From assembly GCA_023423605.1 (NCBI GenBank), contig JAFAFF010000352.1, positions 1 to 7,889 on the forward strand: 7,889 nucleotides of DNA, given 5' to 3'. Under the pieces are notes generated by a model that was given only the letters and a program-made list of their open reading frames with translations, made no database searches and was not told the DNA's origin. Below are positions 1 through 7,889 of this stretch, in pieces. A program made the position numbers and the translations under genes. This DNA comes from Pseudomonadota bacterium (GTDB lineage: Bacteria > Pseudomonadota > Gammaproteobacteria > Xanthomonadales > Xanthomonadaceae). Positions within the stretch are counted from its first letter, which is position 1. The number at the start of each line of letters is the position of its first letter.

Positions 1-661
1 CACGCAGCAGCGCCACCCGCGGATCATCCGGGAAACGCCGCACCACCTGGTCCACCATGCGCTGGGCCAGCTCGGGCCTTTCCATGCGCATGGCCAGCCG
101 GCCGAACTCCTGCCAGGCTTCGATGCGGTCCGGGATGGCGTTGGCGGTCACCAGCGCATCGAGCACCTGCGCCGGCACGGCCGGATCGCGGCCACCACCG
201 ACCAGTGCGCCCAGCGCGAATTTCCAGCCGGTATCGTCCTGCGCGGCCAGCAGTGCCTTCAGTTCGGCGACCGCCTGGTCCGGCCTGCCCTCGCGCATGG
301 CCAGCGCGGCGGCGGCGCTGCGCATGGACTGCGATTGCGGTGCGCGCTGCTGCCAGAGGGCAAGCGCCTGCGCGGCCCCGGCATCATCGTTGGCCAGCAT
401 GGCGATGCGGGTGGCGCGCTCTGCCAGCCCGGCGTCCCCTTCGCTGGCCTGCGCCGCCTGCAGGTACTGCACGGCGGCATCGCCCAGCTTGCCGGCCTGG
501 AGGGCGAACTCCCCCACCATCACCGGCTCCAGGGAGCGTTCCTGCGTGGCTTCGGCCTGGGCCAGCGCCTGCGCCGGGGAAGGCGCCGACAGGGCCGGGC
601 CAGCCATCAGGCCGAGCAGCAGAACAGTGGGGATGCGAATCAATGCGGGCATCGGCGGCAT
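1..661 (-). CDS. Exported TPR-repeat protein, N-terminal part (runs off the left edge)
   Basis: This frame reads from an ATG at 661 without a stop to the window edge, giving 220 codons. It begins with a signal peptide: MPPMPALIR, then a hydrophobic stretch at about residues 9-24 and a likely signal peptidase I site after ALSA (residue 26). The mature part is Ala/Leu/Gln-rich and helical, with TPR-like helix pairs near residues 44-73 and 182-215 (the latter ends in a typical FPDDPRV turn). It is therefore probably a periplasmic or membrane-facing scaffold, but no partner can be read from it. The start at 661 is preferred over the in-frame ATG at 652 because a TAAGG-type ribosome site lies about 5 nt upstream of 661. 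It is transcribed divergently from hemA. From memory, Xanthomonads carry such a TPR gene here followed by lolB; lolB is outside the window. The TPR call is fairly safe; the function is unknown. Confidence 0.82.
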   Translation of the reverse strand, partial: MPPMPALIRIPTVLLLGLMAGPALSAPSPAQALAQAEATQERSLEPVMVGEFALQAGKLGDAAVQYLQAAQASEGDAGLAERATRIAMLANDDAGAAQALALWQQRAPQSQSMRSAAAALAMREGRPDQAVAELKALLAAQDDTGWKFALGALVGGGRDPAVPAQVLDALVTANAIPDRIEAWQEFGRLAMRMERPELAQRMVDQVVRRFPDDPRVALLR

Positions 662-715
662 TGGGGCCTTAAAATGTTCACTTATGGCCAGCAGCTTATC
701 GCAAGCAACTGAACA
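662..715. promoter_or_regulatory. Divergent promoter region between the TPR gene and hemA
   Basis: These 54 bp must carry the 5' signals of both genes. On the plus strand the best -10-like hexamer is TAAAAT at 670-675, with no good -35 at the expected distance. On the minus strand TTGCTT (plus 708-703) and CATAAG (plus 686-681), 16 bp apart, form a weak sigma70-like pair. An inverted repeat, TGTTCA at 675-680 and TGAACA at 710-715, brackets the region on the hemA side, and a smaller GCTT/AAGC dyad lies at about 694-705 inside it. hemA lacks a clear Shine-Dalgarno sequence here. Assigning individual promoter elements is tentative; that the stretch is a shared control region follows from gene orientation. 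Confidence 0.45.
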
Positions 716-1999
716 ATGACCCTGTGGGTGCTCGGACTGAATCACCAGACCGCACCGGTGGACCTGCGCGAACGCGCGGCCTTCGCCGGTGAGGCATTGC
801 CGCGCGCGCTGGGCTCCCTGCGCGATACGCCGCACATTGCCGAAGCCGTGCTGCTGTCCACCTGCAACCGCACCGAACTGTATGCGGTGGCCGACGCTCC
901 CGATGCCCTGTCCCGCTGGCTGCAGGAGCAGGCCGGCGACCTGCAGGGCTACCTTTACCAGCACGCCGACGCCGATGCCGTGCGCCATCTGTTCCGGGTG
1001 GCCACCGGGCTGGATTCGATGGTGCTCGGCGAACCGCAGATCCTCGGCCAGGTGAAGGACGCCTGGACCATCGCGCGCGAAAACGGCTTGCTCGGCCAGC
1101 AGCTGGACCGGCTGTTCCAGCAGACATTCTCGGTAGCCAAGCGCGCCCGTACCGATACCCAGGTGGGTGCCAATCCGGTCTCGGTGGCCTCGGCGGCGGT
1201 GCGGCTGGCGCAGAATGCCTTCGCGCGCCTGGACGATTCGACGGTGCTGCTGGTGGGTGCCGGCGAGACCATCGAGCTGGCGGCCCGCCACCTCAGCGAA
1301 GGCAAGGTCCGGCGGCTGCTGATCGCCAACCGCACGCTGGCGCATGCCCAGGAGCTGGCCAGCCGGCATGGCGGCGTCGCCCTGCCCCTGGCCGAGCTGG
1401 ACCGCCACCTGGCCGAGGCTGACATCGTGTTCTCGGCCACCGCCGCGCGCGAACCGGTGATCCACCGCGACACCGTCGCCGCGGCGCTGCGCGTGCGCCG
1501 CCACAAGCCGATGCTGCTGTTCGACCTGGCCGTGCCACGCGACATCGATGCCGCCGTGGGCACCTTGGCCGATGCGTTCCTGTACACCGTGGACGACCTG
1601 GAACGGGCGGTGGAAGACAACCGCCGTGGCCGCCGTGAAGCGGCCGCCGAAGCCGAGGCCATCATCGACCTGCAGGTGGCGCGTTACATCGAAACCGTGC
1701 AGGCGCACGCGCATCAGGCCCCCTTGAAGCAGCTGCGCGCGTTCGGCGAGGCGACCCGTGCGGAACTGCTGCAGCGCGCGCGCCAGCAGCTTGCGCATGG
1801 CAAGCCGGCCGAGGACGTGCTGGAACTGCTCGCGCATGGATTGACCAACCGCCTGCTGCACCCGCCCACCGCCGCCCTGCGGGCGGCAGCCCTGAGCGGC
1901 GATGCCGAGCTCTCCCGCGCCGCCGAGCGCCTGTTCCCGGCTACGCCGGGCTACGCCCACCCTCCCGTGAGACACGATGACGCCGACCCTGCGCCGTAA
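716..1999 (+). CDS. hemA: Glutamyl-tRNA reductase HemA
   Basis: HemA is a cytoplasmic enzyme that reduces glutamyl-tRNA(Glu) with NADPH to glutamate-1-semialdehyde, the first committed step of C5-pathway tetrapyrrole (heme) synthesis. The protein has 427 residues, the usual length. The N-terminal catalytic domain has GLNHQTAP at 7-14 and STCNRTELY at 48-56, with the nucleophilic cysteine at position 50 as in E. coli Hem[18 protein letters not shown] spans 98-114. The NADPH-binding domain has [10 protein letters not shown] at 180-189 and the ANRT motif at 204-207; the C-terminal dimerisation helices follow from about residue 300. The ATG at 716 gives the canonical [14 protein letters not shown] start although no strong ribosome site precedes it. 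The last 23 bp overlap prfA in another frame, so the two are cotranscribed and probably translationally coupled. No key residue is missing. Confidence 0.97.
   Translation: MTLWVLGLNHQTAPVDLRERAAFAGEALPRALGSLRDTPHIAEAVLLSTCNRTELYAVADAPDALSRWLQEQAGDLQGYLYQHADADAVRHLFRVATGLDSMVLGEPQILGQVKDAWTIARENGLLGQQLDRLFQQTFSVAKRARTDTQVGANPVSVASAAVRLAQNAFARLDDSTVLLVGAGETIELAARHLSEGKVRRLLIANRTLAHAQELASRHGGVALPLAELDRHLAEADIVFSATAAREPVIHRDTVAAALRVRRHKPMLLFDLAVPRDIDAAVGTLADAFLYTVDDLERAVEDNRRGRREAAAEAEAIIDLQVARYIETVQAHAHQAPLKQLRAFGEATRAELLQRARQQLAHGKPAEDVLELLAHGLTNRLLHPPTAALRAAALSGDAELSRAAERLFPATPGYAHPPVRHDDADPAP
1936..1958 (+). other. Two overlapping, mutually exclusive hairpins near the end of hemA
   Basis: CCCGGC at 1936-1941 and GCCGGG at 1945-1950 form a perfect 6-bp stem around a TAC loop. 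GGGC at 1948-1951 and GCCC at 1955-1958 form a second stem, again around TAC. The GGG at 1948-1950 is used by both, so only one can form at a time. The same bases read as a tandem repeat of GGCTACGCC (1939-1947 and 1949-1957). They lie inside hemA, about 18-41 nt upstream of the prfA ATG. Any role in prfA translation is inference; a chance effect of GC-rich Pro-Gly-Tyr-Ala coding sequence is quite possible. Confidence 0.4.
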
Positions 2000-3062
2000 G
2001 CTGGAAGCGCTGGCCGAGCGCCGCGATGAACTGGAACGCCTGCTTGCCGAACCCGACGTGGTCGCCGACAACAAGCGCTTCCGCGATCTTTCGCGCGAAT
2101 TCGCCCAGCTGGAACCTGTAGCCATCGCGCTTGCCGAAGAGAGCCGGGCCAAGGCCGATCTTGCCGCGGCCGAGGCGATGCGCGCCGATGCCGACCTGCG
2201 CGAGCTGGCCGAAGAGGAAATCCAGGCAGCGCAGTCGCGCCTGCAGGCGCTGGAACAGGAACTGGCCCTGCTGCTGGTGCCGCGCGATACCCGTGATGAC
2301 GGCAACCTGTTCCTGGAAGTGCGTGCCGGCACCGGCGGCGACGAAGCGGCGATCTTCGCCGGTGACCTGTTCCGCATGTATGCGCGCTACGCCGAACGCC
2401 AGGGCTGGAAGGTGGAGATCGAATCGGACAATCCGGGCGAGCACGGCGGTTACAGGGAAATCGTCGCGCGGGTGGTGGGTCGCGGTGCATTCTCGCGGCT
2501 GAAATTCGAATCCGGCACGCATCGCGTGCAGCGCGTGCCCGCCACCGAGTCGCAGGGGCGCATCCACACCTCGGCAGCCACCGTGGCGATCATCCCGGAA
2601 GTGGAGGAAGTGGACGAGGTACAGATCAATCCGGCCGACCTGAAGGTGGATACGTTCCGCTCGTCCGGTGCCGGCGGACAGCACGTCAACAAGACCGAAT
2701 CGGCGATCCGCATCACCCACGTGCCCACCGGCGTAGTGGTGGAATGCCAGACCGAACGCAGCCAGCACGCCAACCGCGACAAGGCGATGAAGCGCCTGAA
2801 GGCGCAGCTGTTGGATGCCGAGCGTTCGCGCCAGGATGCGGCACAGGCCGAATCACGGCGCCTGCAGGTCGGCAGCGGCGACCGCAGCCAGCGCATCCGG
2901 ACCTACAACTTCCCGCAGGGACGGATCACCGACCATCGCGTGGAAGGGCTGACCCTGTACGACCTGCCGAACGTGATGGCCGGCGACATGGATGCGCTGG
3001 TGCAGCGCCTGGTGCACGAACACCAGGCCGATGCGCTGGCCCAGCTTTCCGCCTCGGCCTGA
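1977..3062 (+). CDS. prfA: Peptide chain release factor 1
   Basis: RF1 recognises UAA and UAG in the ribosomal A site and triggers hydrolysis of peptidyl-tRNA. The 361-residue protein is within one residue of E. coli RF1 and keeps its numbering: the PAT anticodon-like tripeptide for stop-codon recognition is at 188-190 and the catalytic GGQ is at 233-235 ([18 protein letters not shown], 231-248). Domain 1 is a charged helical hairpin (about 1-100); [10 protein letters not shown] at 179-188 and the basic segment at 261-310 are typical. PAT, rather than the SPF of RF2, fixes the identity as RF1, and there is no frameshift site of the prfB kind. The start lies inside hemA, with only a weak GTGAG upstream, which suggests translational coupling. 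The GGQ glutamine is the usual target of the methyltransferase PrmC, but no prmC lies next to this prfA. Confidence 0.98.
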   Translation: MTPTLRRKLEALAERRDELERLLAEPDVVADNKRFRDLSREFAQLEPVAIALAEESRAKADLAAAEAMRADADLRELAEEEIQAAQSRLQALEQELALLLVPRDTRDDGNLFLEVRAGTGGDEAAIFAGDLFRMYARYAERQGWKVEIESDNPGEHGGYREIVARVVGRGAFSRLKFESGTHRVQRVPATESQGRIHTSAATVAIIPEVEEVDEVQINPADLKVDTFRSSGAGGQHVNKTESAIRITHVPTGVVVECQTERSQHANRDKAMKRLKAQLLDAERSRQDAAQAESRRLQVGSGDRSQRIRTYNFPQGRITDHRVEGLTLYDLPNVMAGDMDALVQRLVHEHQADALAQLSASA

Positions 3063-3065
3063 TCC

Positions 3066-4763
3066 ATGGACCTGGCTGCACAACGGCGGCGTCTGCAGCA
3101 GGCCGTGCATGGGCAGCCCGGCGATTTCATTGCCTGGGTGATGCTGGCCGATACCGAACTGGAAGCCGGCGACCTGCGCGCTGGCGAGCAGGCCGCGCGC
3201 CGCGCACTGCAGCTGCGGCCGGGCCACCCGGAAGCGCTGGCGCGGCTGGGGCGCGTGGCCTGGATGGCCGGCGCCCATGCCGACGCGGCCAGGCTGCTGG
3301 GCGAGGCATCGGCCATCGTGCCGCAGCACCCCGGCATCGCACTTTGGCTGGGGCACGCGCTGGAAGACGCCGGTGATGCGGAAGGTGCGGCCGCCGCGTA
3401 CCGGCGCGCGCATGCCCTGCTTCCCGATGAGCCCTATATCGCGGCGCAGCGCCTGGCCTGGCAACGCCGGCTCTGCGATTGGCAGGACATCGATGCGCTT
3501 TCCACCCAGGTGCGGCACGCGGTCGCACAGGGACAGGGCAATGTGGAACCGTTCGCGTTCCTCAGCGAAGACGCTGGCGCGGCCGAACAGTTGGCCTGTG
3601 CTCGCCTGCGCGCGATGCAGGTGGCCGCCTCGGTTCGCCGGTTGCCACCGGCCACCGTGCGTGGCGATGGTCCACTGCGGCTCGGCTTCCTGTCCAACGG
3701 CTTCGGCGCGCACCCGACCGGCCTGCTGACCGTGGCCCTGTTCGAGCAGCTTGGCGCCGATGCTGCGTTGCAGGCACACCTGTTCGCGCTCAACCGCGAC
3801 GATGGCAGCGCCATCCGCCGGCGCCTGGCGGACGCCACGCACCTGCACGATGTCGCCGGCATGCGCCATGCCGACATCGCCGCGCGCATCCGCGCCACCG
3901 GCATCGACCTGCTGTTCGATCTGCGTGGCTGGGGCGGCGGCGGCACGCCCGAAGTGCTGGCCATGCGCCCGGCGCCACTGCAGCTGAACTGGCTGGCCTA
4001 TCCGGGTACATCGGGGGCACCGTGGATGGATGCGGTGCTGGGCGACGCCTTTGTGTTGCCACCCGGGCTTGAGCCGCATTTCAGCGAACGCGTGCTGCGC
4101 CTGCCACGCGCGTTCCAGCCATCGGACAACACACGCGTGGTGGAAGCACCGCCCTCACGCGCCGCCTGCGGCCTGCCGGAAGAAGGCGTGGTGTTCTGCT
4201 GTTTCAACAACAGCTACAAGCTCAACCCGCGCAGCATGGCGCGCGCGTTCGCGGTACTGCGCGCGGTCGAAGGCAGCGTGCTGTGGCTGCTGTCCGGGCC
4301 GGGCCAGGCCGACAGGCGGCTGCGCGAGGCGGCGCAGGCGGCGGGCGTGGACGCGCGGCGGCTGGTGTTCATGGCAAAGCTTCCGCACCCGCAGTACCTG
4401 GCGCGCTTCCAGCTGGCCGACCTGTTCCTGGACACCCATCCCTACAACGCCCACACCACCGCGTCGGACGCCTTGTGGGCAGGCTGCCCGGTACTCACCT
4501 GTCCGGGCGATACGTTCGCATCGCGCGTGGCTGGCAGCCTCAACCATCATCTGGGACTGGAACGGATGAACGCCGCCGACGACGAGGCCTTCGTCGCCAC
4601 CGCCAGCGCACTCGGCAACGACCCGGCCGCACTCGCCGGCGTACGTACCATGGTGTCCGCGGCACGTGCCGACGGCACGCTGTTCGACATGGCCGGCTTC
4701 GCCCGCGACCTGTCGGCGCTGGTGCGGCAGCTTGCCGGCGAACACGGCTGGCGTGGCGCCTGA
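3066..4763 (+). CDS. TPR-containing GT41 family O-glycosyltransferase (OGT/SPINDLY-like, XcOGT type)
   Basis: A 565-residue protein with about three N-terminal TPRs (roughly 23-56, 57-90, 91-124) and a GT41 catalytic region. Family marks are LSNGFGAHPTG (209-219), whose H216 corresponds by motif to His498 of human OGT; RPAPLQLNWLAYPGTSG (301-317); FNNSYKLNP (380-388), with K385 at the position of human Lys842; and QLADLFLDTHPYNAHTTASD (449-468), with the HTT donor-site motif at 463-465. The family transfers a single sugar, GlcNAc or fucose, to Ser/Thr of intracellular proteins; no signal peptide is present, so it should be cytoplasmic. The FNN motif resembles plant SPINDLY (an O-fucosyltransferase) more than the FNQ of human OGT, so the donor is open. 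Length and layout match the X. campestris OGT homologue of known structure. Only 3 bp separate it from prfA and it lacks its own ribosome site, so it is probably coupled to prfA translation. Confidence 0.93.
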   Translation: MDLAAQRRRLQQAVHGQPGDFIAWVMLADTELEAGDLRAGEQAARRALQLRPGHPEALARLGRVAWMAGAHADAARLLGEASAIVPQHPGIALWLGHALEDAGDAEGAAAAYRRAHALLPDEPYIAAQRLAWQRRLCDWQDIDALSTQVRHAVAQGQGNVEPFAFLSEDAGAAEQLACARLRAMQVAASVRRLPPATVRGDGPLRLGFLSNGFGAHPTGLLTVALFEQLGADAALQAHLFALNRDDGSAIRRRLADATHLHDVAGMRHADIAARIRATGIDLLFDLRGWGGGGTPEVLAMRPAPLQLNWLAYPGTSGAPWMDAVLGDAFVLPPGLEPHFSERVLRLPRAFQPSDNTRVVEAPPSRAACGLPEEGVVFCCFNNSYKLNPRSMARAFAVLRAVEGSVLWLLSGPGQADRRLREAAQAAGVDARRLVFMAKLPHPQYLARFQLADLFLDTHPYNAHTTASDALWAGCPVLTCPGDTFASRVAGSLNHHLGLERMNAADDEAFVATASALGNDPAALAGVRTMVSAARADGTLFDMAGFARDLSALVRQLAGEHGWRGA

Positions 4764-4781
4764 GCGGCGGATGTGGCAGGG

Positions 4782-4839
4782 CGGACCGTGTCCGGCGGGC
4801 CGTGCGGGCATGCAACCGTCGGTGCCGCCAGAGCGGCGC
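4782..4839. terminator. Two small hairpins between convergent genes (possible weak terminator)
   Basis: The 81-bp gap between the glycosyltransferase stop and the TlpA-like stop holds two short dyads. CGGAC/GTCCG (4782-4786 and 4790-4794) has a CGT loop. GCCGC/GCGGC (4824-4828 and 4833-4837) has a CAGA loop and can extend by a T-G wobble and one G-C pair. Neither is followed by a T-run on either strand, so classical intrinsic termination is doubtful. The convergent arrangement is the main reason to expect termination here. Confidence 0.25.
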
Positions 4840-4844
4840 AGGAT

Positions 4845-5413
4845 CTAGCGGGCGGCGATCACGGCTTCGATTTCGGCCGCGGTGACCGGCCCGGTGAACG
4901 AGTGGGCCAGCTTGCCCTGCGGATCGATCAGGTGGGTGAGCGGCAGGCCGCGCGGCGTGGCGAAATCGGCAGGCGGATCGTACGGGTCGACGATGGCGAT
5001 CGGGTAAGTGACCGGACGCTCCTTGAGGAACGCCTGCATCGCTGCCGCGTCGATCTCCTCATAGGCCAGCCCGACCACCTCGATCTCGCTGCGCATCGCC
5101 TGCAGCGCGGACAATTCCGGCATCTCCTTGCGGCACGGCGCACACCAGGTCGCCCAGAAATTCACCACCACCCACTTGCCGCGATGTGCGGCCAGGTCAT
5201 AGTCCTTGCCGTCCACGGTACGCACTTTCAGGGCCGGGTGTTCCGCGGTGGCACGCTCCGCCACTGCGGTGCCATCGACAGGCGCCGCATCGGGGTCGGC
5301 AGGCGCCTGGGCGCCAGGCGCCGCCGGCGTGGTCGGGTCCGCTGCGGGCGTGGGCTCCGGGCTGCAGGCAACCAGCAACAGGGTGGCCAGGGCCGGGGCA
5401 AGTGCTTTCACGC

Positions 5414-5417
<4 letters not shown>
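4845..5417 (-). CDS. TlpA/ResA-like thioredoxin-fold lipoprotein
   Basis: A 190-residue envelope thiol-disulfide protein. The N-terminus has a lipoprotein signal with lipobox LVAC (15-18), so Cys18 should be lipidated; Ser at +2 does not signal inner-membrane retention. A Pro/Ala-rich linker (about 19-50) precedes the thioredoxin fold. WVVVNFWATWCAPCRKEMPE (82-101) carries the CAPC redox pair Cys92/Cys95, and GLPLTHLIDPQGK (157-169) carries the expected cis-proline at P159 and the LIDPQG strand-turn of TlpA-like proteins. It likely reduces or exchanges disulfides in exported proteins, as in cytochrome c maturation or oxidative-stress repair, but no partner is visible. It is the second gene after yihY: their ATGA overlap is 4 bp and a GGAGA ribosome site (plus 5428-5424) lies 6 nt before the start, inside yihY. 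The family call is firm; the substrate is not known. Confidence 0.93.
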
Positions 5418-7711
<2,294 letters not shown>

Positions 7712-7715
<4 letters not shown>

Positions 7716-7740
7716 CGCTCGCCGCGGCAGGTCGTATCAT
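7712..7740 (+). promoter_or_regulatory. Likely sigma70-type promoter for the asparaginase-like gene
   Basis: CTGACG (7712-7717, four of six matches to TTGACA) and TATCAT (7735-7740, five of six matches to TATAAT) are separated by exactly 17 bp. Transcription would start near 7747, giving a leader of about 35 nt. The -35 box overlaps the stop codon of the preceding membrane-protein gene. This is the best-formed promoter in the window, though it rests on motif reading alone. Confidence 0.5.
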
Positions 7741-7781
7741 CTGCGTTCCAGTCCCTGCAACGCCGCGCCAGGTTCCACGAC

Positions 7782-7889
7782 ATGCACATGATGGAAGAAC
7801 TTCTGATCGTCACCACCGGTGGCACGATCGACAAGATCTATTTCGACGACAAGTCGGACTACCAGATCGGCGATCCGCAGATCGGCATG
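7782..7889 (+). CDS. Asparaginase-like protein, N-terminal 36 codons (cut by the right edge)
   Basis: The frame starts MHMMEELLIVTTGGTIDK and stays open to the window end. TTGGTID (residues 11-17) is the N-terminal asparaginase/glutaminase signature that carries the nucleophilic threonine, so the family call is good. The following KIYFDDKSDYQIGDPQIG recalls a short single-domain asparaginase-like family of proteobacteria (about 160-170 residues) rather than full-length AnsA/AnsB; this is from memory and the cut prevents a check. No signal peptide is present, so it should be cytoplasmic. AGGT at 7770-7773 is 8 nt before the ATG at 7782, favouring that start over the ATGs at 7788 and 7791. It has its own promoter and is probably a separate transcription unit from wrbA. 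Confidence 0.8.
   Translation, partial: MHMMEELLIVTTGGTIDKIYFDDKSDYQIGDPQIGM

Noticed and set aside
57..719. 220-codon plus-strand open frame before hemA
   Set aside because: The minus strand gives a coherent signal peptide plus TPR helices through the same interval; the plus frame is Ser/Ala/Cys-rich and overlaps the hemA start.
955..1665. 236-codon minus-strand open frame inside hemA
   Set aside because: It is Ser/Arg/Ala-rich low-complexity translation opposite a fully supported hemA, with no ribosome site or family motif.
1941..2768. 275-codon minus-strand open frame opposite prfA
   Set aside because: prfA is unambiguous in this interval and the antisense product matches no fold I recognise.
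2853..4079. 408-codon open frame on the minus strand opposite the end of prfA and much of the glycosyltransferase
   Set aside because: It lies antisense to two clear genes, has a His/Gln/Arg-rich composition with no recognisable domain, and is what GC-rich codon bias creates on the opposite strand.
3066..4763. Possibility that this gene is prmC, expected after prfA
   Set aside because: There is no NPPY motif or Rossmann methyltransferase signature; TPRs and GT41 motifs run through the protein.
7724..7766. Imperfect inverted repeat GCGGCAGG / CCTGC-aac-GCCGC around the asparaginase promoter
   Set aside because: Only five contiguous pairs before a bulge in very GC-rich sequence, and its left arm lies upstream of the likely transcript start, so it cannot fold in the mRNA.

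Overview
The window looks like a stretch of core chromosome from a GC-rich gammaproteobacterium of the Lysobacteraceae (Xanthomonadaceae), most likely Stenotrophomonas or a close relative. Grounds: strong GC bias at third codon positions throughout, the gene order hemA-prfA followed by a TPR/SPINDLY-type glycosyltransferase of 565 residues (close in length and build to the Xanthomonas campestris OGT homologue whose structure is known), and protein sequences that match what I remember of Xanthomonas/Stenotrophomonas versions of YihY and WrbA. The genus call is inference, because no search was possible. I see no transposase, integrase, tRNA, CRISPR array, prophage gene or compositional island.

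Layout. Positions 1-661 (minus strand) hold the N-terminal 220 codons of an exported TPR protein that runs off the left edge. A 54-bp divergent promoter region (662-715) separates it from a plus-strand operon: hemA (glutamyl-tRNA reductase, 716-1999), prfA (release factor 1, 1977-3062, overlapping hemA by 23 bp) and a TPR plus GT41-family O-glycosyltransferase (3066-4763, 3 bp after prfA). An 81-bp convergent gap with two small hairpins follows. Then come two minus-strand genes that overlap by 4 bp: a YihY/BrkB-family inner-membrane protein (5414-6685) and, downstream of it, a TlpA-like thioredoxin lipoprotein (4845-5417). A second divergent intergenic region leads to wrbA (about 6763-7356) and a small DUF2069-type membrane protein (7353-7715, GTGA overlap). 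The window ends in the first 36 codons of an asparaginase-like protein with its own recognisable promoter.

How the genes fit together. HemA uses Glu-tRNA to start tetrapyrrole synthesis and PrfA ends translation at UAA/UAG; hemA-prfA linkage is old and widespread. In enterobacteria the third gene is prmC, the RF1/RF2 methyltransferase. Here that place is taken by a nucleocytoplasmic-type O-glycosyltransferase, the most biologically interesting feature of the window. The yihY-tlpA and wrbA-DUF2069 pairs form a divergent envelope/redox cluster: a membrane protein, a thiol-disulfide lipoprotein, a flavodoxin-like quinone reductase and a small membrane protein.

I found no convincing wholly new system. 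The most useful leads are the prfA-linked glycosyltransferase with its SPINDLY-like catalytic motif, and a pair of mutually exclusive hairpins just upstream of the prfA start.
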